Source of the DNA: Endothia cerciana
Taxonomy: Eukaryota; Ascomycota; Sordariomycetes; Diaporthales; Cryphonectriaceae
Assembly: GCA_026119935.1 (NCBI GenBank)
Contig: JALRMH010000005.1
Coordinates: 1,116,001 to 1,180,000, forward strand
DNA length: 64,000 nt
Direction: 5' to 3'
Within the stretch, counting starts at the first letter, position 1; the number at the start of each line of letters is the position of its first letter. The position numbers and the translations under genes are program-made. The notes under the pieces are model-generated. The model saw only the letters and a list, made by a program, of their open reading frames with translations. It had not been told where the DNA came from and made no database searches. Shown piece after piece: positions 1-10,300 of this stretch.

Positions 1-408
1 CCTCGAGGAGTGCTATCCTGTCATTGAGGTGGGAGCCTGGATTGGGGGGATATCTTGTAAGTCGGGCTGGATGGGCAGCGAGGCTGGGTGGGGGCCCGGC
101 TCGAGAGAAGACGTACAGACGTCGACGAGGTCAAGGTTGACCGGGTTGTCCCTCTCGGCCTCGAGCAGCGAGGAGAGGTAATCATCCTTCCAGCCCGGCA
201 TGGTGGTGGCGTCGTCCTGCTGTAGCTGCGGGGTGGTGGTAGACACAGATCCTCCTCCGGCGGCCACGACGGCGATCTCGAAACCGTCCTGCGCCGTGGG
301 CTTCTCGGTTGGGGTTCCGGGGGTGGAGGGGACAAGCTCCCAGTCGTCCAGGTCACCAGAGGAGGAGCAGCACGATGACGGCGGTCGTCCCCGGGCGGGT
401 GGGTCCAT
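1..408 (-). CDS. N-terminal part of an unrecognised fungal protein (partial, leaves window)
   Basis: The frame begins at the ATG at 408 and reads about 97 residues: a Ser/Pro-rich start, a DDWELVPSTPGTP stretch, then the better-ordered motif WKDDYLSSLLEAERDNPVN. The open frame would run to a stop at 13-15, but its last 35 residues look non-coding. A good donor (GTACGT on the minus strand, at 116) follows LVDV, and a TAG acceptor at 13-14 would join it to bases 1-12, continuing as S-L-L-E. I therefore read exon 1 as 117-408, an intron at 13-116 and exon 2 running off the left edge. I do not recognise the family and infer no function. It is divergent from vps16 and shares its upstream region. 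Confidence 0.5.
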
Positions 409-874
409 GTTCGCCTCTGGTCTCGCTGGAGCCTGCAGCAGGGCGCGTGCACTGCACGGCACGCAGGGTAGGCTGCGGCTGGTTGTGATTGCTTGGTGTG
501 TCCCGGGAAGGGGGGGAGGGGGGCGGGACCAGGCGGCGGCGGCGGCGGCAGCTCTGGTCAGCGAAGGGGGGCTTATCGATAGCGTGCGCGTATCGCCAGT
601 GCCTGCCCCTGTGGCCCTGGACCTTGTCGGCCTCGGATGGAGATGCAGCCAGGGCAGCTGGGCGTTACTTGAGGGCTTGGCCGGGCCGAGCCTCTCCTCC
701 TCTCAGTGACTTCCAAGGCATCCCAACGATCATTTGACACATTTTTGTCGTTACCGAAGCACGGAGGACCTCACCTGCAGCCACCAGATTCAAGTCTTGC
801 TGAACAGGGGAAGTGTCTCACGGTTTGGAGGTTGCGAGGGGTCGAAGATGTGTTGATCGTCGATATCAAGGAAG
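409..874. promoter_or_regulatory. Shared divergent upstream region of the left-edge gene and vps16
   Basis: This 466-bp gap separates two divergent start codons, so it should carry both promoters. It contains a G-rich block near 510-530, a short GGC repeat near 533-548 and a TATCGATA-like site near 574-584. No clear TATA box was seen. Confidence 0.45.
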
Positions 875-3717
875 ATGGACTCGACACACCCCACGGCCGG
901 CTGGGAGAAGGTGGGCGATCGGTTCTACCGCAAGACACAGCTGTATACGGCCGTGTTCGACCTCGACCTGGACCTCGACAATTTCTTTGTTGCTGGGGCT
1001 CCCTATGGCGGGGCTGTAGGTACGCGCTGGCTCTCCTGTCTCCTCTCCTGCTTCGGGTCTTGTGGGATGCCGCGTGGCTGGGCCGCTGCCCCCGCGACTT
1101 CAGCACGAGTTCCTCGGTGGCAGATCTGTCGAGCTGTCGAGCTTCCAGGGGCATCGTGTGCATGCCCATATCACCGATGACCATGACCAGCTGACGTCAT
1201 GTAGCGCTGTATCGTGACGAGACCAAGATACTGGCCTACCGCACGGGCAAGTCCTCCAAGCCCAGCATAGACATCTACAGTTGTGCCGGGAAGCCTATCA
1301 AGACCATCCCCTGGGAGCATGGGTCCATCAAGGGCCTTGGCTGGTCCGAGGATGAGAAGCTTCTCGTCGTGACCAAGGACGGCATCGTACGATGCTACTA
1401 CGACTTACAGGGCGACTTCACCCAGTTCTCTCTGGGCAACGGGGCAGAGGAGTTTGGCGTCCAGTCTTGCAGGTTGGTTGAGATATCGGGGTCGTCTCAG
1501 CCTTGAAACTGACCCTCCGTAGGTTTTATGATTCCGGCCTCGTAGCCCTGCTGTCGAACAATACCCTGATCTCGGTATCGTCCTATGACGAGCCACGACC
1601 AAAACCGCTAGCATCTCCCCCGGGCGGCCAGGTGCACTCATGGACCATCATACCGCCCAGGTTCACCCTCTCGCGCTCCGTAGAGGCGCTGCTCAGCATC
1701 GGCCAGACCATCTATCTGGTCGATGCGACAGATGTCGAGGACCGCTTCCTGGACATCGGACCTTTCACCCACATCAGCGTGTCTCCGAACGGGAGATTCG
1801 CTGCGCTGTACACCGAGACCGGCAGGGCACATGTCATCACGAGCGACTTCCAGAACCGCCTGAGCGAATACGAGTCCAAGTCCAGGATACCCCCAAAGTA
1901 CCTGCAGTGGTGTGGCAACGATGCCGTCGTCATCGCGTGGGAGGACGAGGTCCACGTCGTGGGACCGGGAGGTGCGGCAACCAAGTTCTTCTACGACGGC
2001 AGGGTCCACATCATCCAGGATCATGATGGTGTGAGGGTCCTCACAAATGAGGTTTGCGACTTCCTTCAGAAGGTGCCAGACGTCACAGACGAGGTCTTCA
2101 GATTCGGCACCGAATCTCCGGCGTCGATCTTGTTAGATGCTGTCGCTCAGCTGGAGGTACAGTCCCCCAAGGCCGACGACAACATTCAACTGATCCGGTC
2201 CAACCTGGTCGAGGCCGTTGATACCTGCGTTAATGCCGCTGGTCAAGAGTTCAGCATCCATTGGCAGAAGCAGCTACTCAAGGCCGCATCGTTCGGAAAG
2301 TCGGTCCTGGACATCTACAACAGTGACGACTTTGTCGATATGTGTGAGACGCTGCGGGTCTTGAACGCGGTCCGCTTCTACGAGGTCGGCATACCACTTT
2401 CGTACGATCAGTACCAACGTCTTGGACCCGAGGGACTCATCGCTCGTCTGCTGAACCGCCATGAATATCTCCTCGCTCTCCGGATCGCGGGATACATACG
2501 TCTGCCCTCAGACAAGATCTACATTCACTGGGCATCCGCCAAGGTTCGGGCCGGCTCCGAGGATGACGAGACAGTCTGTCGTCTCATAGTCGACAAGCTC
2601 TCCGGCAAGCCTGGTATCTCTTTCGAGTCCATCGCCCGGGCCGCCTACGACGAAGGCCGAGGCCGCCTAGCCACGGAGCTGCTCAATCACGAACCCAGAG
2701 CCGGCCGCCAGGTCCCTCTTCTCCTCAGCATGGAAGAGGATGAGGTGGCCCTCGACAAAGCAATCGAGAGCGGTGACACTGACCTCGTATACTTCGTTCT
2801 CCACACCCTCCGGCGCAAGCTGCCCCTAGCCGCCTTCTTCCGCACCATCAACAGCCGCCCAGTAGCCACCGCCCTCGTCGAGTCTTCCGCCCTCCACGAA
2901 GGCGACAGCGCTCTCCTCAAGGACCTCTACTACCAAGACGACAGGCGTCTCGACGGGGCATCCGTGTTCATCCGCGAGTCGCTAGCCCAGCCGGACAACC
3001 GCACGGCGACGGACAAGATGGCGCTGGCCGCGAAGCTGCTGAGCGACAACAGCAAGGAGAGCGCATTCGAGCTGGGCGCGCTCAAAGAGGCGGCGACGCT
3101 TTTGCGGATGCAGGAGACGTTCGATCGGGACTTGACGGATAGCTTTACGGGGCTGAGCGTCAATGAGACGATGTTTAAGCTGGTCCGGCTGGGTTATGAT
3201 AAGAGGGCGAAGAGGATACAGAGTGAATTCAAGGTGCCGGAGAAGGTAGCTTGGTGGATCCGGTAAGTCCGCGTGACAGACCTCTCTTGATATCTTGTAC
3301 TGACTGCCAGGACTACAGACTACGAGCCCTCGTGGCCAAGCGCGACTGGAATGAGATCGAGGAGCTGTCCAAGCAGAGGAAGAGCCCCATCGGGTGGGAA
3401 GTGAGTTGATTCATGCTACATGACAGACTTTGTCCTGTGACTGGCTGACTGACGTTTCTCGTAAGCCCTTTTACAACCTCACTCTGCAAGCAGGGAACCC
3501 CCGCCTAGCTTCTGTGTTCGTCCCGAAGTGCTCAAATCTCGAGCCCGGACAGGCACTCAACATGTACGAGAAGTGCGGCATGCGGGTCAAGGCCGCGGAG
3601 GAGGCCGTCAAGGCCAGGGACGCGGAGGCCTGGCAGAGGCTGCTGGATGCTGTTGGGAGGAATACCTCGGAGGGCAGGGAGATCGAGAGGATGGGGCACG
3701 CGGTTTTCAAGAAGTGA
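875..3717 (+). CDS. vps16: Vacuolar protein sorting protein 16 (HOPS/CORVET core subunit)
   Basis: Five exons: 875-1019, 1205-1472, 1523-3262, 3319-3400 and 3466-3717, giving about 828 residues, the usual size for fungal Vps16. The start is set by the family N-terminus (GWEKVGDRFYRK, then APYGGAVALYRDE across the first junction). The N-terminal half is the beta-propeller region, with SIKGLGWSEDEKLLVVT and DLQGDFTQFSLGNG. The helical C-terminal half contains RALVAKRDW, KSPIGWEPFY and LASVFVPKC, all typical of Vps16. Introns are short (50-185 bp) with consensus ends; the first has a CTGAC branch-like site close to its TAG. Vps16 is a scaffold of the class C core that tethers endosomes and vacuoles before SNARE-mediated fusion. 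Nothing looks broken. Confidence 0.95.
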
Positions 3718-4041
3718 AGCCCGCTTGGCTGCGGGGATCAAAATGCGGGTATATTGCATGCAGCCGCTTTATTTGTCGGTCGTGAAATATGACAACATGG
3801 CTCTCGCCATTCCGCTCCCAACATTGTTTGGGTTTTGCCAGAATGGATGATGAGAGGAACCTTGATGTCCACGTGTAGCTGATGTGGCCGCACCCTGATG
3901 GCCGCCACAGCAAACAATCCACCTACTTGACGAGTGACCGCCCTCTCTCTATCCTGCAGCCTCCTCCCGGCCGTCTGCACACCCCTACACTCCTTCCGAT
4001 ACCTCTGCTACTCTACACGGTAACACACACGAGTAACGACA
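3718..4041. other. Intergenic, 3' flank of vps16
   Basis: No gene seen. The last 60 bases before the S29 relic are CT/AC-rich and resemble the 5' leader of a ribosomal-protein transcript, so they may be part of the relic copy. Confidence 0.4.
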
Positions 4042-4173
4042 ATGTCTGACGAGAGAGTGTGGAACTCCCGCCCGCGAACGTCCGGCAAGGGCTTCCGCCA
4101 AGTACGGGCTGAACATGTCGCGCCAGGCGTTCCGGGAGAAGGGCCGAGGATATCGGTTACAAGAAGGCGAGGA
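4042..4173 (+). pseudogene. rps29: Decayed copy of ribosomal protein S29 (uS14)
   Basis: The ATG at 4042 opens MSDERVWNSRPRTSGKG, which matches the start of eukaryotic S29 (M-x-x-E-x-VWNSRPR-x-x-GKG). The next stretch, which should hold the first zinc-knuckle cysteines, is missing (about 33 bases). The match resumes in another frame as KYGLN, followed by an RQxF segment in which both expected cysteine codons are changed (TCG and GCG). A further extra base is needed before the reading EDIGYKK, the equivalent of the family's C-terminal end. With two frame changes, a deletion and all zinc ligands lost, this cannot be the working S29 gene. It has no intron within the match, so a retrocopy is possible. 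It sits between the convergent 3' ends of vps16 and the peptidase gene. Confidence 0.75.
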
Positions 4174-4486
4174 CGCATGCGAACGTCTTGAGAAACATGA
4201 TGTGTATGTGGCTGGCGCTTGGGTGTGATGACAATACCGGTGAACAAATTGGGTACGAAAAGTGTCCGATTTGGGCATGTCAGGCCAGAGATAGACGGCA
4301 CAGAAGCATAGAAGACGGCTTGTTTTCGAGTGTGGGCATTTCTCACAAATCGCGGTCTCTGCAAACAGATGTGGGAAAAGTGAAGTCTTATACAGCGAGG
4401 CATCCTCTCTAGTTTACATATCGTCCGGCCGTTCGAGACACCATACCTGCCTTTCGACGTGACAGTCGAGCCTATGCTCCATAGAT
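4174..4486. other. Intergenic between the S29 relic and the MPP alpha 3' end
   Basis: No gene, RNA or repeat recognised. It should contain the 3' untranslated region of the minus-strand peptidase gene. Confidence 0.35.
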
Positions 4487-6303
4487 CTATGCCCGCCGTC
4501 CCAAATGCGATCGGTGGATCATATCCTGGATCTCATCCCAACTTATCGACCTCGACGCGACGCCGTTCGCCTGGGCCTCCTGCAGCACCACCGTGGGCGC
4601 GCCGCTGCCCTGTCCTTTGTTGTTGACCATGCCGCCAACGACCATCTTCGCCACGCGCCTCAGATCGCGGATCGTGAGTTCGCTGATCTTCTTCGTCATC
4701 TCATGCACGGGGACCTTGCGTCCGTGAACCTGTACTTGTCTGCCCAAGTCCTCCAGCTCGACCATCCGGCTCTCGAGGTTCATCAACAAACTCGACCGCA
4801 GCTGGTTCTTCGCCCGCGACACTTCAATCTCTCCCAGCGCCGAGAAGCCCGTTTCCAGAGTCAGCGCACTCAGTTCACGGCACATAACCTCGAGCATCTT
4901 CGCTGTGCGTCCCGGGTAGCAGCTCGCCGCTATGCCGAAGAGCCCGCTGTCTGTGTAGCTGTGGTTGAACGCAATACAAGACTCGACCCAGCCGTATTGG
5001 TTAAGCACGTTGGTGTACAGCCGTGAGTACATGCCCTTGCCCGGCCCGCCGGCGGAAAACGAACCACCGCCTCCCAGGAGGGTTTGGAGTGTTGCGAGCG
5101 CGTAGATGTCGTCTGACGAGATGGGCAGGCCCTCGAAGGCGAGGTGGATGTGGGTGAAGGCGGGCATCATGGGGTTGGGTGAGGGCGGCTGTGTTGGAAG
5201 GGAGAGAAAGCCGCCAGTGTAATGGGCGGGCCGGTGCAGATCGTCGCTCGAGAGAGGGATGCGTGGGTTACCGAGGACGGAGGCGTTGTGTGGTGCAGAG
5301 GTCGAGAGGTTCTTGAAGAACGGGATTTTGGAAAGCAGCGTTGGGGATTGTGGGGATGAGGATGCCGATGATATGGAAGAGGGCGAGGATATCATGGGCT
5401 CGCTGCTTTGCGACGAGGCGTCGCTTTCTATCGACGACGTTTGTGACGCCGTCTCCGAGACATCTGGCAGTTCGGCACCCTTCATGTCGCCAAAATGCTT
5501 CTCGGCCATCTTCACGGCCTGCTCGTGCGACACACCTGCAAAAGCCACCACCATCCTCTCGGGTCTGTAGAAGGCGTCGCGATAAGACTGGATAACATTC
5601 CTGTCGATGGCGTCAAGCCGCTCCTTTGGACACAGCAGTGGGTTTCCCAAGGTATTATCCTTGAAGGCCGCGGTATGAACGAGCTCCGGCAGTATCAACT
5701 CAGGCTTCGACCATATCTCCGAGATCTCGTACTCAGCGGTGAGCAGTTGTCGCTGTACTTCCTCCTCTGTGAGCTGAGGATCTCGTATTGTCTCGGCGAG
5801 CAAGCCCACCACAGTCGGTATTGCTGTGTTGAAAGTGGCGGCCTGGTACATCATGGACTCTCGAGACGAGGCGCATTGCACGTTGCCACCAAGCTGTTCG
5901 ACCTGTTCTAATATCTCATCTGCAGTGTGCTTCGTAGTCGACTTGAAGGCTAGCCGGTCCATGATGTGACTTGATCCGCGGAGGTAGTCGTTCTCGTACC
6001 GAGAGCCAGCGTCGATGTAGACTCCCACACCAGAGAAGGCGTCTGGCAGGGCCTCGGTCGCAACACGGATTCCGTTCGGCAGCGTCGTGACATCGTTAAG
6101 CTCTGTGGGCTCCTGAAGGCAATTGTGTTAGCAATGAGTTGGGCATTCGGTCCCAGGAAGAGGCGACAGCATACTCGGGCTGCAGGTGGTGGGGAGACGG
6201 TAGCGAGGGTCCTAGTACGGAAGGACGGGCGGATGTTCTGAGCCCGAGCGAGGCTTGAAGGCCGCAGCCTCGCTGGTAATCGTGTTGAACATGACCGCAG
6301 CAT
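4487..6303 (-). CDS. mas2: Mitochondrial processing peptidase alpha subunit
   Basis: Two exons: 6303-6175 and 6112-4487, with a 62-bp intron (GTATGC to CAG), giving about 584 residues. Exon 1 is an Arg/Ser-rich, acid-poor presequence (MLRSCSTRLPARLRPSS and on). The mature protein starts around the family motif ELNDVTTLPNG, followed by GVYIDAGSRYE. The region that carries the zinc-binding HxxEH in the beta subunit reads GSSHIMDRLAFKST here, without the catalytic residues, as expected for alpha. The glycine-rich substrate loop GGGGSFSAGGPGKGM is present near residue 390. A Ser-rich insert at about residues 245-300 looks disordered. MPP removes presequences from imported proteins in the matrix; alpha recognises them and beta cleaves. 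Confidence 0.93.
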
Positions 6304-7374
6304 CGTGTCTGAAGGCGTGCGCGGAGTTTTCGGTGCGATGTGAAAGCTGACGTCGTTCCAAGAGAAAATTCACAGGTAGTTGACGCCTTGGTTATCGATA
6401 AGCCCCAATCAAAGTATCGATAAATGCATAGATTTCCTCTAGATACATATTTACAGATGCCCCCTTACCCCCAGCTTACAAACTCATTATTAACTTCAAT
6501 TCACACGAGCCACAAGCCAACTATCGTCAACCTCATTCTCACCTTGCTCATCTGCAAAATTTGGCGTTCGTATACACCTCATGCCTTCTACGTCTGACTT
6601 ATCAAGGCACTACCTATGGCTGATCAATCTCACGAATCGTTGGCATCATGCTGAGAATTACCCTTTGCTCAAAAGATCACCAAGCCTTCTGCATACAGCC
6701 TTGGACCGTAACACATTTCTTTGGGAATCAGATCAGCTCAGCTTGGAGCACGGCGGGAAATGCGACGTCTTGTGTTCCTTGACGTCCGATTCTGGTCAGT
6801 GGCCTCCACAGCCTCCCAGTGAAAATACAATGCTGGCAGCCTGGAGCAGCCCAGGAACATCAGTGGTGAAGTATCTAGCTGGATATTGAGACAGTCCTGG
6901 ATGGAGAGGAAACATGTGCCATGGTCCGATCCCGAATAGGGTCCGACATTCTGAGTCGGATTGAGGGAGCGTGAGAAGAACATGTCTTCTACTTTTCCAG
7001 TCGATGGTCTCCTTTCTCCTAGAGTTACTTATTGTCGAGTTGGTCTGATGTTTTCGTGGCCCCGAGAACCTCGACCACTTTGTGACTGGGAAACGTGTGT
7101 TGGCTGCACCCAGCATGTGAACGGACTGGGTGCCTCTCGAGATGTGCTGCTGCAGTGGACATAGCGGTTTGAGGCCAATGATGCTTGAATACCGAAGTCG
7201 ACCGCCTGATTGAGTCGGATTGACAGCTCGTTGGCAGTCTCATATGTCTCATTCTGACATGATTATGGGTTTTATGAAGATTCTCATTCCCTCGGGGCTT
7301 GTAGATCTCGAGATCCGCCATCCTCGGAGCGCGCTGTCCATGCCTTGCCCATCCGGTCTATCCTCGCAGAGCGT
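6304..7374. other. Intergenic between MPP alpha promoter and ABC transporter 3' end
   Basis: This 1.07-kb gap holds the MPP alpha upstream region, with an AT-rich part near 6370-6560 and ATCGATAA-like boxes at 6393 and 6416, and the terminator side of the ABC gene. No coding segment with a convincing codon pattern was seen on either strand. Confidence 0.4.
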
Positions 7375-10300
7375 CTAATCTTTTCCCTTCCCGAGACTTT
7401 TAACCTTGTCTATCACCTTACCCAAGCCACCGAACAATAAGCCAAACCCAAAACTCCAGCCGCGAATCCGCACCGTGTAGATGAAGAAATAGACCAGCGC
7501 CCAATTGCTGATGCAAAAGGCGAGGAAGATGCCGAAATAAGGCCACTTGTCCTGCGGTGAGATGTTCAGCGTCGCCAGGTACTGATCACCAACACTATAT
7601 GGACAGTATTGGCAGTCCGATGTCGCCTCCGAGTTGACAAGGTAGCCGCCAGCCCCCCGCGCGAACGAGCCCGCGTAGCTGCTACAGTTCTGGCCCGGCG
7701 GCGGGTCGAAGTGCCCTGTCTCTTCCGTCGTGCACTGCACCGGAATGCCAGTTAGCGTGGCAGACAGCACTCCTCCTATCCAGTACGTCGACGGGTTGAG
7801 GTAGTACATCCAGTACTTCCAGAAGACGGGCAGCTTCGTGAATGGGCGGACCACACCGTTGATCAGCGAGAATATGACGAAAAAGAACGGCAGCACGTTC
7901 GAGATGACAGTGAAGCTGGGCGCAAAGGCACAGATCCACTGGCCCCAGCTGTTCATGAATAAGAAGAACAGGAGCGTCATCAGAAATACGTATCCCGCTG
8001 TACTGCTGTCTGTCGGCAAACCGGTGGCGAAGTACCAGAGCACCCAGTATGCGAAACCCGAGATTATGCCCATAGGGATTTCCCCTACAATTTGAGCAGT
8101 GGTAAAGGCGAACCACCCATAGATTCGCGAAGGGAATTCGCGGGCTTGCCACCTATCAAAAGTATTAGATGAAGAACGCAATTACAGACGGCTTGGAATA
8201 GGTCGACTTACAACGCCATGTTAGAGAAAAACTTGGGAAGAACTCCGTTCACGATCGTTGCTGGTAAAGTTATGATGAGGAATATCGTAAACATACGGTC
8301 CTGCATGGCCTGCGTGGAATTCCCCAGCTGCCAGAACGTAAAGCCGTTGAAGATGCCGAAGATGACGGACACGAAAAGCTTTCCATATAAGTACGACGGG
8401 TCCCGCCAGTACTGCCGGAGTAACCTCTTTGTGAGCTCAAAGGTCTGTGTCCACGTAGTCGCCGCAAACTCGGTCTCGCCCTGCTTCTTTGCATGTGCAG
8501 TGGTAGATCTGCTGCGCGTTAACTTGAGCCCTTCGATCTGTTCTTGCACGTCTTGCGCCTGCGGGCTAGTGCGCCATTCTTCATTCCAGTCCACACGCTT
8601 GCCGTCCTTCCCTCGGGGCTTCTTCGCAGCTGTCTCGAGGATAAACTCGGCGACGTTCTTGTTTGGTGGACATTGTATGCCCCGATCGGCGAAGTAGTTG
8701 ATGACTGCGCTTCCGTTCTCGCCGACTGGGCCGAAGTAGAAGGTATTTCCGCCTGGGTTGAGGGCAAGGATCATATCGAATTCCTGCAAAGTAACAAGAG
8801 CGTCAGTCTTGACAAATTTCCAAGTACGAGATCTTCGGTTTTCAATGGTCGCGCTGTTTGGCGGCTTTGACCCAAGCTGAAATGCAGATTGGTGGTGTGT
8901 TTAGGTACTGAAGGCCACCATGCCCCTGACTTTGAACACATAGCTTATTGAAGAGCAACCCGACGATCCAGCACCGCAATGGAGAGGACAGTTGAAGACG
9001 AGGGGGCCCAATCACCATCCCCGGCGAAAAGACAGCCACAGCGCAGTGGGAGGGGCATGCAACTAACCTGGATAATTTCAGAGGACGGTTGATGGATGGT
9101 ACAAACGATCGCTTGTCCCGCCCGAGCGAGCTTTTTGAGAAATCTGACGATATTCCACGCGCTCTGGCTGTCTAGACCGGAAGTCGGCTCGTCCAGGAAA
9201 AGCAGCAGTTGCGGCTTGGCTGCGAGCTCCACGCCGATAGTGAGACGCTTGCGCTGCTCGACGCCCAGGCTCGAGATAATAGCATCCTGAAGCTCTCCGA
9301 GCTCGAGTAGGTCAATGATCTTGTCGACGTACGCCAGTTTCTCCTCGCGAGGTAGCTTGCGGTCCTGGCGGAGGATCGCAGAGAACTCGAGGGCTTCTCT
9401 GATGGTGGCAGTGCCGTCGTGAAGATCCATCTGCTCGCAGAATCCGGTTCCTCGCTGAAACTCAAGGCCAAGATCCCTGCCGTCCACCTTCATCTCTCCG
9501 GACACAACGCCGACCCGTTGGCGCTGGGCGAGAGTATTCAGCAAGGTTGTCTTGCCAGCACCTGAAGCGCCCATGAGAGCAACCATGACACCAGGCTTCG
9601 CATATCCGCTGACCTTGTTCAAGAGTTTTCGCTGGCCGCCCTGATACGGCACAGTGTATTCAACGTCCTGCCACGTGAAGATACTTTCGCTCTGGGAGAT
9701 CCGTTCCATGTCATCAGTCTCGTCTCTTACCGCTTCGATTGAATTGTTGGCAGCAACGACTCCGCTTGATGACCCGCTAGATATGCCCTCGCTATTGGGA
9801 ACAGCCTTTTCTTCGTCTATAGGGGACGATGCACTTTGCACTGCTCTCCTCGCTTTCTTCGTTTTCTTGAAGACCAGAGCTCCTCCGCCACTCCGGGCGA
9901 AGTTGAAAGTCTCTACTGCGATGACGGTGATAAGAATGTAGAGAACAGCCCAAGCAATGAGAACCCCAAAGTTCCTCCACAGGTGACTCCTCGTGTAGCT
10001 ATACTGCGCATTGAGGTATGTGGCGCCATTGACGGAATGAGCATTGACAGCTGCGCCGGCAATCACACACCCTTGATAATTCGAATCCACTCCATGCCCT
10101 TGAGGCACGAGCATGTCGTCTGCGCACGCCATGTCTCGGTCGGAGAATTCGTTTGTCAGGACAGCCTCGTACGCATACGAAATCGGGTTGATGTAGTAGA
10201 GCCAGCCAAACCAGATGGAGTCGGACACCAGCTGAGTCTTCGGTATGGCGTATCCGGCATAGATAATGAGAAGATTCAGGGCAATACCAGAGAATCGGAC

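Noticed and set aside
1503..1522. Alternative vps16 start inside the third exon's open frame
   Set aside because: The conserved Vps16 N-terminus is encoded by two upstream exons from 875, and this stretch is the end of an intron.
4042..4173. A working rps29 gene with introns
   Set aside because: No splice combination restores the deleted zinc-knuckle segment, and the cysteine codons are changed within the matching segments.
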